The translations under genes and the position numbers were made by a program. Under the pieces are notes generated by a model that was given only the letters and a program-made list of their open reading frames with translations, did no database searches and was not told the DNA's origin. DNA of 40,438 nt, taken from NCBI GenBank assembly GCA_016296505.1, contig JAEDJD010000018.1, forward strand, positions 1 to 40,438, given 5' to 3'. Below are positions 6,688 through 14,160 of this stretch, piece by piece. Numbering within the stretch: position 1 is the first letter of the stretch; each line of letters opens with the position of its first letter. The stretch comes from Oscillospiraceae bacterium (GTDB taxonomy: Bacteria; Bacillota; Clostridia; Oscillospirales; Ruminococcaceae).

Positions 6688-9600
6688 TTAATCAGTGATT
6701 TCACGATGGAATTCCTGCAAGGATTTGACGCTCAGCGAGCCACCCTGCGCCTCGATTGCAGCGATGCCCTCCGCGGTTGCAGAAGCCGCTGCCATAGTGG
6801 TGATATAGGGGATACGGTATTTGATTGCAGCCTTACGGATATAGCTGTCGTCATGCAGGGAATCCGCGCCTGCCGGTGTATTGATGATGAGATCAATCTT
6901 GCCGTTTGTCATGGCGTCGGTGATATTCGGTCTGCCCTCATAGAGCTTCTTAATCTTTTCAGCCGGAATACCAGCCTCTGCGATCATATCGTAGGTTTTG
7001 CCGGTTGCCAGAATCTTGAATCCGAGGTTGTGGAACTTCTGTGCAATCGGGAGCAGCTCCGGCTTATCCATATCGCAGACAGAGAGCAGGACAGTGCCGC
7101 CGATTGGCAGTTTGGTCTGTGTTGCCTCCTGCGCCTTGAAGTAAGCTTCTCCAAAGTTCGGGGAAATACCGAGCACCTCGCCGGTGGAGCGCATTTCCGG
7201 TCCAAGCACAGGATCGACCTCTTGGAACATATTGAACGGGAATACAGCTTCCTTGACGCCGTGATGCATGATCTTCTTATCCCGAAGCGTCGAAACCGGA
7301 GACGGTTTGCCGGTCAGATCAGCGGTCATGATTTGTGTTGCGATACGAACCATGTTGATTGCGCAGACCTTAGAAACCAGCGGAACGGTTCTGGATGCAC
7401 GCGGGTTTGCCTCCAGAACGTAGACGGTATCGCCCTCGATTGCATACTGCATATTCATCAAGCCTTCAACGCCCATTTCAACGGCGATGCGCTTGGTGTA
7501 ATCCTTGATGGTTGCAACCTGCTTTTCGGAGAGGTTCAGCGATGGGAGTACGCAGGCGGAATCGCCAGAGTGAACGCCGGCAAGCTCGATATGCTCCATG
7601 ACGGCTGGAACGAAGCATTCCTTGCCGTCGGAGATTGCGTCAGCCTCACACTCGGTTGCATGATTCAGGAATCTGTCGATCAGAATGGGTCTGTCCGGTG
7701 TGACGCCGACAGCTGCTGCCATATACACGCGCATCATATCGTCATCGTGTACGACTTCCATGCCTCTGCCGCCGAGCACATAAGAGGGACGAACCATAAC
7801 AGGATAACCGATACGGTTTGCGATTTCCAGCGCGTCGTCAACTGTGACAGCCATGCCGGATTCCGGCATGGGAACGCCGAGTTTATCCATCATTGCGCGG
7901 AAATGATCTCTGTCCTCTGCGAGGTCGATCGTTTCCGGCGATGTACCGAGGATACGGACGCCGTTCTTTTTGAGGTCTGCCGCGAGATTCAGCGGCGTCT
8001 GACCGCCGAACTGTGCGATCACGCCAAGCGGCTTTTCTTTCTCATAAATCTGAAGTACGTCTTCGAGCGTCAGCGGCTCGAAATAGAGTTTATCAGAGGT
8101 ATCATAGTCTGTGGAAACGGTTTCCGGGTTGCAATTGACAATAATGGTCTCGAAGCCGAGATCCTTCAGGGCGAGCGCAGCGTGAACACAGCAATAATCG
8201 AACTCGATACCCTGACCGATTCTGTTCGGACCGCCGCCGAGAATCATGATTTTCGGACGATCGCTGTTGCAGGGGCTTTCATCCTTTTCAATATGATAAG
8301 AGGAGTAATAATATGCTCTGTCTGCGGTACCGGAAACGTGAACGCCTTCCCAGCCTTCGCGAATGCCTGCTGCATAACGCGCATTGCGGATATCGGCTTC
8401 CGGAATTTCGAGGATTTGGCTGAGATAGCGGTCGGAGAAGCCGTCGAGTTTTGCCTGACGGAGCACATCGTCAGCCGGAATCTTACCCTTGCCGGCGATC
8501 AGCGCATTTTCTTCCTCAACAAGCTCTAGCATCTGTTCAATGAACCATTTTTTGATTCTGGTCAAATTGAACAGTTCCTCGACTGTTGCACCCTTTCTGA
8601 GCGCTTCATACATGATGAACTGGCGGTTGCTTGTCGGATAGACCAGCATAGAGAGCAGTTCATCCTTGGATTTTTGATTATAGTCATTTGCAAAGCCAAG
8701 GCCGTATCTGCCTGTTTCCAGTGAACGGATTGCTTTCTGGAACGCCTCTTTATAGGTTTTGCCGATGCTCATGACTTCGCCGACTGCTCGCATCTGCGTA
8801 CCGAGTTTGTCCTCGGCGCCCTTGAACTTTTCAAATGCCCAACGCGCAAATTTAATTACGACATAATCGTTGGACGGAACATATTGATCCAGCGTACCGT
8901 ATTTGCCGCATTCCATCTCATCAAGCGTCATGCCTGTTGCGAGCATAGCGGAGACCAGCGCAATCGGGAAACCGGTTGCCTTGGACGCCAATGCGGAAGA
9001 ACGTGATGTACGCGGATTAATCTCGATGACAACAATTCTGTCAGAAACCGGATCGTGCGCAAACTGGCAGTTGCAGCCGCCGATGACCTGAACCTTATCG
9101 ACAATGCGGTATGCCTGATCCTGCAAACGTTTCTGAACGTCCTCGGAGATTGTCAGCATTGGTGCGGAGCAGAAAGAATCACCGGTATGTACGCCCATCG
9201 GATCAATATTCTCGATGAAGCAGACGGTAATCATATTGCCCTTTGCGTCGCGGACGACTTCAAGTTCGAGTTCTTCCCAGCCGGTAATACATTCTTCAAC
9301 GAGCACCTGTCCGACGAGAGACGCCTGAAGACCTCTTGCGCAAACAATTTTCAGTTCCTCGACATTGTAGACCATGCCGCCGCCGGCACCGCCCATGGTG
9401 TATGCAGGACGCAGAACAACCGGATAGCCGAGTTTGTCTGCGATCGCAACAGCCTCATCCACGGAATACGCGACTTCGCTGCGTGCCATTTCAACGCCGA
9501 TGGAATCCATGGTTTCCTTGAATTCGATTCTGTCCTCACCGCGCTCAATTGCATCGACCTGAACGCCGATGACCTTGACGTTGTACTCTTTGAGTACGCC

Positions 9601-9915
9601 TGCCTGATCCAGCTCGGAACAGAGATTCAAACCGGACTGTCCGCCGAGATTCGGGAGCAGCGCGTCGGGGCGCTCTTTCTTGATGATCTCGGTCAGTCGA
9701 GTGACGTTGAGCGGCTCGATGTAGGTCACGTCGGCAACGTCCGGGTCGGTCATGATCGTTGCGGGGTTGGAGTTGACAAGCACGATCTCATAACCGAGCT
9801 TGCGCAGTGCCTTACACGCCTGCGTACCGGAGTAGTCGAATTCGCAGGCCTGTCCGATGATGATCGGACCGGATCCGATGATCATTACTTTGCTGATATC
9901 GTTTCTTTTTGGCAT
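6688..9915 (-). CDS. carB: Carbamoyl-phosphate synthase large subunit
   Basis: A 1075-residue protein of the usual family length. It makes carbamoyl phosphate from bicarbonate, ammonia (from glutamine via CarA) and two ATP, feeding pyrimidine and arginine synthesis. Two homologous halves each carry a pre-ATP-grasp and ATP-grasp domain: the first opens with IIGSGPIIIGQACEFDYSG, the second, near residue 560, with ILGGGPNRIGQGIEFDYC. The oligomerisation region lies between them, and the MGS-like allosteric domain is at the C-terminus (after about 935). The ATG is 8 nt after GAGGTG. carA is not in the window; the gene stands alone behind its own promoter. PyrE, a later enzyme of the same pathway, is about 20 kb away in the window. 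Confidence 0.98.
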   Translation of the reverse strand: MPKRNDISKVMIIGSGPIIIGQACEFDYSGTQACKALRKLGYEIVLVNSNPATIMTDPDVADVTYIEPLNVTRLTEIIKKERPDALLPNLGGQSGLNLCSELDQAGVLKEYNVKVIGVQVDAIERGEDRIEFKETMDSIGVEMARSEVAYSVDEAVAIADKLGYPVVLRPAYTMGGAGGGMVYNVEELKIVCARGLQASLVGQVLVEECITGWEELELEVVRDAKGNMITVCFIENIDPMGVHTGDSFCSAPMLTISEDVQKRLQDQAYRIVDKVQVIGGCNCQFAHDPVSDRIVVIEINPRTSRSSALASKATGFPIALVSAMLATGMTLDEMECGKYGTLDQYVPSNDYVVIKFARWAFEKFKGAEDKLGTQMRAVGEVMSIGKTYKEAFQKAIRSLETGRYGLGFANDYNQKSKDELLSMLVYPTSNRQFIMYEALRKGATVEELFNLTRIKKWFIEQMLELVEEENALIAGKGKIPADDVLRQAKLDGFSDRYLSQILEIPEADIRNARYAAGIREGWEGVHVSGTADRAYYYSSYHIEKDESPCNSDRPKIMILGGGPNRIGQGIEFDYCCVHAALALKDLGFETIIVNCNPETVSTDYDTSDKLYFEPLTLEDVLQIYEKEKPLGVIAQFGGQTPLNLAADLKKNGVRILGTSPETIDLAEDRDHFRAMMDKLGVPMPESGMAVTVDDALEIANRIGYPVMVRPSYVLGGRGMEVVHDDDMMRVYMAAAVGVTPDRPILIDRFLNHATECEADAISDGKECFVPAVMEHIELAGVHSGDSACVLPSLNLSEKQVATIKDYTKRIAVEMGVEGLMNMQYAIEGDTVYVLEANPRASRTVPLVSKVCAINMVRIATQIMTADLTGKPSPVSTLRDKKIMHHGVKEAVFPFNMFQEVDPVLGPEMRSTGEVLGISPNFGEAYFKAQEATQTKLPIGGTVLLSVCDMDKPELLPIAQKFHNLGFKILATGKTYDMIAEAGIPAEKIKKLYEGRPNITDAMTNGKIDLIINTPAGADSLHDDSYIRKAAIKYRIPYITTMAAASATAEGIAAIEAQGGSLSVKSLQEFHREITD

Positions 9916-9942
9916 AATGCAAACACCTCACTTCAACTAGAT

Positions 9943-9972
9943 ATTATATCATAAGTACCGCCTGAAATGCAA
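9943..9972 (-). promoter_or_regulatory. Probable carB promoter
   Basis: The minus strand has TTGCAT (9972-9967), an 18-bp spacer and a perfect TATAAT (9948-9943), about 28 bp upstream of the carB ATG. The leader is too short for a PyrR attenuator, and none is seen. The remaining gap to the GntR gene (about 10 kb position) holds only AT-rich sequence and the divergent promoter. Confidence 0.6.
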
Positions 9973-10108
9973 GTGTTTTTCCACTTTTTTTCAAAATTCA
10001 CAAATGCGTATATTTTTGCGTAGGATAAACGATTTGTTTAGGCAGATTGCCTTTATCTTTCAAATATATGTGAATGCGTCCGGCTTTTGAAAAAATTTGA
10101 AAAAGGGA

Positions 10109-10137
10109 TTGACAAATTGTATATGCAGTGGTATAAT
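10109..10137 (+). promoter_or_regulatory. Promoter of the GntR-ABC operon
   Basis: TTGACA (10109-10114), a 17-bp spacer and TATAAT (10132-10137) form a perfect consensus promoter, about 90 bp upstream of the GntR start. Confidence 0.85.
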
Positions 10138-10138
10138 G

Positions 10139-10157
10139 TGTATATTGGATATATACA
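10139..10157 (+). promoter_or_regulatory. Candidate GntR/YtrA operator
   Basis: A perfect inverted repeat, TGTATAT-N5-ATATACA, begins 1 bp after the -10 and so covers the likely transcription start. Its position and the repressor encoded as the first gene suggest autoregulation. YtrA-type regulators are known to bind TGTA...TACA-like palindromes. Confidence 0.65.
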
Positions 10158-10225
10158 TCAAGGACGCAGAGTACAATCCGGACACTGTGCGCTGCATCCG
10201 TAACCGAATAAGGAGATCTCTGATT

Positions 10226-10606
10226 ATGGATATTATCATTAGCAATGCGTCGGGTGAGCCGATCTACACGCAGATCGTTACGCAGATCAAAACACTGATT
10301 CTGGAGGGCAGGATGAAAGAGGGCGACGCGCTCCCCTCAATGCGCAATCTTGCGATGCAGCTCAGAATCAGCGTCATCACGACAAAGCGAGCCTATGAAG
10401 AACTGGAACGCGACGGCTTTATTGAAAGCTATACGGGCAAGGGAAGCTTTGTCAAAGCGCAGAATAAAGAGCTTTACCGCGAGGAGCAGCTCAAAAAGAT
10501 CGAAGCAATGCTGACCGAGGCTTCCAACAAGGCGAAGCAATGCAGCATTCCGCTTTCGGAATTGCAGGAGATACTTGAAATTGTGTACGGAGGTTCAGAA
10601 TCATGA
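10226..10606 (+). CDS. GntR-family repressor, YtrA type
   Basis: A 126-residue regulator. Residues 1-75 form the GntR winged helix, with the typical opening SGEPIYTQIVTQIK, the LPSMRNLA recognition-helix region and the wing containing TGKGSFV. The C-terminal part is a short dimerising helix pair with no effector domain, which is the mark of the YtrA subgroup. YtrA-type proteins usually head operons for ABC exporters and repress them until a cell-wall-active signal appears. The ATG at 10226 is chosen because AAGGAG lies 10 nt upstream and it gives the family length; an upstream in-frame start would overlap the promoter. It overlaps the ABC ATPase gene by 4 nt (ATGA). Confidence 0.9.
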   Translation: MDIIISNASGEPIYTQIVTQIKTLILEGRMKEGDALPSMRNLAMQLRISVITTKRAYEELERDGFIESYTGKGSFVKAQNKELYREEQLKKIEAMLTEASNKAKQCSIPLSELQEILEIVYGGSES

Positions 10607-11484
10607 ACGACTATACAAATGCGATTGAGATCAAAAACGTTACGAAAAAATATGACGGTTTCACACTGGATAACATTAGTTTTGATGTGCCGCGCGGCAG
10701 CATTATGGGCTTTATCGGGCAGAACGGCGCCGGAAAAACAACGACAATCCGCAGTTTGCTGAATATTATACCGATCAATGCGGGCGAAATCAAGTTGCTT
10801 GGTCTGGATTATGCCGAGCAGGAACAGGCGATTAAGGAGCGCATTGCGGTTGTCTTTGACGAGCTTCCGTTCCATGATATTTTTAATGCCAAGGATATGA
10901 GCCGCATTTTCAAAGGATTATATCAAAAGTGGGATGACAAGGTATACGAAAGCTATCTGGATCGATTCCAGCTTCCGCGGAAAAAGAAAATCGGACAGTT
11001 TTCCAAGGGCATGAAGATGAAGCTGCAAATTGCCTGTGCGCTCTCGCACGACGCCGAGCTGCTTGTCATGGATGAGGCGACAACAGGCCTTGATCCTGTT
11101 GTGCGCTCGGAAATCCTAGACATTTTCCTCGAATATTTGCAGGAAGAGAATCACAGTATTCTGATGTCCTCGCATATCACTTCCGACCTTGAAAAGATTG
11201 CGGATAGCGTAACCTTCATTGACCGCGGCAAAATCCTCGTGACAGGCTATAAGGACGAGGTGCTTGGAAATCATGGCGTCATCAAATGTACGAAAGCCGA
11301 TTATAAGGACATCGAGCCGGAAGATATCATCAGTGCACGCATTACCGATTTCGGCGCAGAGGCAATGGTTTCAGATCGCGCCGAGGCAGCACGCAAATAC
11401 AGCGGTCTGCTGATCGAGCCGACGACGCTTGAGGAAATCATGGTCTACTATGTCCACCGGGTTGCAAAGGAGTGGTCTGTATGA
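10603..11484 (+). CDS. ABC transporter ATP-binding protein, YtrB-like
   Basis: A 293-residue ATPase. Walker A is GQNGAGKTT (residues 39-47), the signature is FSKGMKMKLQ (about 133-142; the usual SGG is SKG) and Walker B ends LLVMDEATTGLD with D157 and E158. A further H follows in SSHITSD. The C-terminal 70 residues are the extension common to ABC-2 exporter ATPases. It should power export or flipping by the two membrane proteins encoded next. It overlaps the repressor gene and the first permease gene by 4 nt each, so all are translationally coupled. The substrate is unknown. Confidence 0.93.
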   Translation: MNDYTNAIEIKNVTKKYDGFTLDNISFDVPRGSIMGFIGQNGAGKTTTIRSLLNIIPINAGEIKLLGLDYAEQEQAIKERIAVVFDELPFHDIFNAKDMSRIFKGLYQKWDDKVYESYLDRFQLPRKKKIGQFSKGMKMKLQIACALSHDAELLVMDEATTGLDPVVRSEILDIFLEYLQEENHSILMSSHITSDLEKIADSVTFIDRGKILVTGYKDEVLGNHGVIKCTKADYKDIEPEDIISARITDFGAEAMVSDRAEAARKYSGLLIEPTTLEEIMVYYVHRVAKEWSV

Positions 11485-12335
11485 CGACGACAAAATTGAA
11501 AGCGCTGGTCTGGCGAGAATGGCGCATCTGCCAAAAGGCCTATCTGACAGGTTTGATGTTGGTAATTTTTATGGTATTGTTTTTCGGGCTGTTCCGGCTG
11601 AGTATGTCGGTCGGCAATCTGGCACCGGTGTTTGAAGGCTCGGAGATGTTGGCGCAATTCAGCGCTCTCCTTTACTATATGAGTTCTGCAATGCTTGCAG
11701 CAATAACAGCTTGTCTTTCGCTCGATGTGACAGCCTTGCAGGCAGATATCCGCGCAAACTGGCTGCGTTATTCCTTTGCGCTGCCGATTTCTCCTGAGCT
11801 GCGTGCCACTTCGATCTATATTGTAAAGTACATCAAGTTTGGGATTGGTTTTGCGATTGCTGTTGTGAATGGTATGGTGTCGGCGAAAATTGCCAACGTC
11901 GCGTTCAGCGAACATATGATGTGGCTCTTTGCAGCGATTATGGCACTTGTAATGCTGGATGATCTGCTGCTGCAATATTTCTACGCCAAAGCGCGCACGA
12001 TCAAAGAGATTTCTGCTGCGCAGTTTACAATTATGGGTGTCCTGACTGCCTGCATGATGGGCTATATGTTTTACAAAACTATAAATGAAGAGGGCAATGC
12101 GGAGACTACCGATTCGCTTGACATAACGATCAATTCGCTGTGCGATAAATTTATTTCGCATGAGAATGTCATTATTCCGCTGACGGTGATCGTGCTGATC
12201 GCGGCGCCGCTGCTCGGCTGGTATATTACGGTGCGGAATTATCGTATGTACGGCGATGTGAAGGAAGATACACAGTCGAAAAAACTGTTCTCGCTCCATC
12301 ATCAAAAGGAAACGAAAGGAGATGCGGAATCATGA
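11481..12335 (+). CDS. ABC-2 type membrane protein
   Basis: A 284-residue protein with about six hydrophobic helices and an N-terminal cytoplasmic segment containing LKALVWREWRICQKAYL, the usual opening of ABC-2 permeases. The start at 11481 is 8 nt after AAGGAG and overlaps the stop of the ATPase gene (ATGA). It probably forms a heterodimeric channel with the product of the next gene, which it overlaps by 4 nt. No specific substrate family is recognisable. The role in an exporter or bacitracin/cell-wall stress type system is inferred from the YtrA-like regulator. Confidence 0.8.
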   Translation: MTTTKLKALVWREWRICQKAYLTGLMLVIFMVLFFGLFRLSMSVGNLAPVFEGSEMLAQFSALLYYMSSAMLAAITACLSLDVTALQADIRANWLRYSFALPISPELRATSIYIVKYIKFGIGFAIAVVNGMVSAKIANVAFSEHMMWLFAAIMALVMLDDLLLQYFYAKARTIKEISAAQFTIMGVLTACMMGYMFYKTINEEGNAETTDSLDITINSLCDKFISHENVIIPLTVIVLIAAPLLGWYITVRNYRMYGDVKEDTQSKKLFSLHHQKETKGDAES

Positions 12336-13135
12336 CAGGTTTAATATACAAAGAAGTGCGGCAGAATCGGCTAATGTTCTGGACTGCGGGATTCACTGCA
12401 CCGATCTGTCTGCTGGTATATATCGCTATGATGCTGCTTGCTTCGATCTCCGATGACACGGCATTTCAGACGATATATGCTGAATTTGCCATGACGACGG
12501 AGAGCGGATTATCGCTACCCCTTATACAGTTTTACAGCTGTTTCTTTCCATTCATAATGATAGGCTTAATTTCGTTGCATCTCTTTGCACAAGATGAAAC
12601 CAAGAAATGGGGTTATTTCACCGCTTCGCATCCGAAAGGTATTTCCGGTGCATTGTATGCAAAATATGTATTGATATTTATGTTGAGCGTCCTTGTATTT
12701 GTTTCCGTATCGCTTACCGAGGAGATTATATTCCTGTTGGATCATCTGATTTTGGGTAAGAAAATGGAGGATATGCAATCCTATCAGATGATCTATATTA
12801 TCCTATTCTTTTTTCAGATTTTTCTGCGGATGGGCGACATTCCGTTCATTGTCCGCTTTGGTAAAAAGCGCGGCGAAACACTCAAGGTTGTATTAGTTAG
12901 CGGGATTTTCATGGGCGCAATCATCTACGTCTTGTTCGGCCCGCTTCCGGGCGAGGAAGGCGAGTTTTTCATCCGGATCTATGACTGGTGGCAGTCGTTC
13001 ATACAGGGTGCGGCGCAGGATTGGGTCTATTTCTTATTGGCAGGCTTCCTCTGGCTGACGATCATCGGTTATTATGTATCCTACAAGCTATCCTGCAAGC
13101 TGTATCTGAAAGGAGTGGAGCAGTATGATAAATAA
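12332..13135 (+). CDS. ABC-2 type membrane protein, second permease
   Basis: A 267-residue membrane protein with about six hydrophobic segments. It starts MTGLIYKEVRQNRL, a typical cytosolic coupling-helix start for ABC-2 permeases, followed by a first helix. Between helices 2 and 3 there is an acidic-basic loop (AQDETKKWGYF) that resembles the same loop in YtrC/YtrD-like proteins. It overlaps the preceding permease gene by 4 nt and the following protease gene by 11 nt. Together with the ATPase it would make a complete exporter with two different membrane halves. Substrate unknown. Confidence 0.78.
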   Translation: MTGLIYKEVRQNRLMFWTAGFTAPICLLVYIAMMLLASISDDTAFQTIYAEFAMTTESGLSLPLIQFYSCFFPFIMIGLISLHLFAQDETKKWGYFTASHPKGISGALYAKYVLIFMLSVLVFVSVSLTEEIIFLLDHLILGKKMEDMQSYQMIYIILFFFQIFLRMGDIPFIVRFGKKRGETLKVVLVSGIFMGAIIYVLFGPLPGEEGEFFIRIYDWWQSFIQGAAQDWVYFLLAGFLWLTIIGYYVSYKLSCKLYLKGVEQYDK

Positions 13136-14042
13136 AAAGCTTGAACTGAAACGGCTGCTGCTGTTTCTGCTCTTTGCATTCGGTATTGCGTGGATTCCGG
13201 CAATGATTCTGAATCGGACGCTGGGTTACGAAAAATGGTTCAATGGTCCGTATGCCATTCTTTGTCTGCCGCTGCTCTATGGACCGGCGCTTGCGAATAT
13301 CCTGACGCGTATCATCACAAAAGAGGGCTGGGAGAATTCGTTATTTCACTTTAATTTCAAGGGGCATATCCGGTATTACATTCTGGCGATACTGTTCCCA
13401 TTTTTGCAGGGATTGCTCAGCAGTATAGCAACCACTCTGATCTATGGTCATTGGGACTTTCATGAAATGTTTGAGCGACAGAGTCTGTCCGATTATTTTG
13501 GCTCGATACTGCTGATGTTTGCAATGGCGCCGCTGTTTGCATGGAATACCTTTGGAGAAGAATTCGGCTGGCGCGCCTATATGAATCAGAAAATGGAACC
13601 GCTGCTCGGTACGACAGGCACTGTGATTGTCGGCGGCATCATCTGGGGCGTCTGGCACGCGCCGCTGACGATTGAAGGACATAATTTTGGTACGGATTAT
13701 TGGGGATTTCCATGGCTCGGTATCGTTGGAATGTCGATCTTTTGTATGGTAATGGGCGTATTCCTGATGTGGCTGACGAAAAAATCCGGCTCGATCTTTC
13801 CGGCTGCGATCATGCACGCCTGCAACAATGCCGGTATTCCGCAGCTGAACAACTTCTTCATCAGCGGCGTCGGCGATCTGGAAAAATATGATCATACCAT
13901 TCCAAAGGATCTGATTTGCATGATTCCCTATATCATTCTTGCAGCAATATTTACGGTAATTATGACGCGTGACCGCAAGAAGCAGAAAGCGGCTGCCATC
14001 TCCGAACAGTCGGAAATCAACGGCGCAGAAGTATCTGCGTAA
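13125..14042 (+). CDS. CPBP-family intramembrane metalloprotease
   Basis: A 305-residue membrane protein of the CPBP (CAAX protease and bacteriocin-processing, Abi) family. The catalytic motifs are all present: EEFGWR (E145, E146, R150), WHAPL with H178, and MHACNN with H231 and N235-type residues, each within or next to a hydrophobic helix. Family members cleave prenylated or membrane peptides and often give self-immunity to bacteriocins. Its place as the last gene of a YtrA-regulated ABC operon, overlapping the permease gene, suggests it processes or defends against the same compound the exporter handles; that is inference. AAAGGAG lies 9 nt before the ATG. Confidence 0.9.
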   Translation: MINKKLELKRLLLFLLFAFGIAWIPAMILNRTLGYEKWFNGPYAILCLPLLYGPALANILTRIITKEGWENSLFHFNFKGHIRYYILAILFPFLQGLLSSIATTLIYGHWDFHEMFERQSLSDYFGSILLMFAMAPLFAWNTFGEEFGWRAYMNQKMEPLLGTTGTVIVGGIIWGVWHAPLTIEGHNFGTDYWGFPWLGIVGMSIFCMVMGVFLMWLTKKSGSIFPAAIMHACNNAGIPQLNNFFISGVGDLEKYDHTIPKDLICMIPYIILAAIFTVIMTRDRKKQKAAAISEQSEINGAEVSA

Positions 14043-14063
14043 AATTGAAATCATAAAAAGCAC

Positions 14064-14092
14064 TTGATAAATTTCCCTTGCCGATGTATAAT
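14064..14092 (+). promoter_or_regulatory. copA promoter
   Basis: TTGATA (14064-14069), 17 bp, then TATAAT (14087-14092). The -10 lies in the loop of the terminator described next, and the likely start of transcription is at the foot of its right arm. Confidence 0.8.
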
Positions 14093-14117
14093 ATGGATAT
14101 CGGCAGGGGAATTTTTT
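14073..14117 (+). terminator. Terminator of ABC-CPBP operon, overlapping copA promoter
   Basis: A 13-bp stem (14073-14085 with 14099-14111, one G-U pair) with a 13-nt loop is followed by six T (14112-14117). It lies 30 bp after the protease stop and is a textbook Rho-independent terminator. In DNA form the same inverted repeat brackets the copA -10, so it could also be an operator. Confidence 0.85.
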
Positions 14118-14160
14118 GTCTGTCGGAATTCGCGTAACAATTTGTGAAAAGGGGATGGAT

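Noticed and set aside
6685..8529. 614-codon plus-strand frame opposite carB
   Set aside because: It lies entirely antisense to an unmistakable carB and has no family pattern; such frames come from the codon bias of the real gene.
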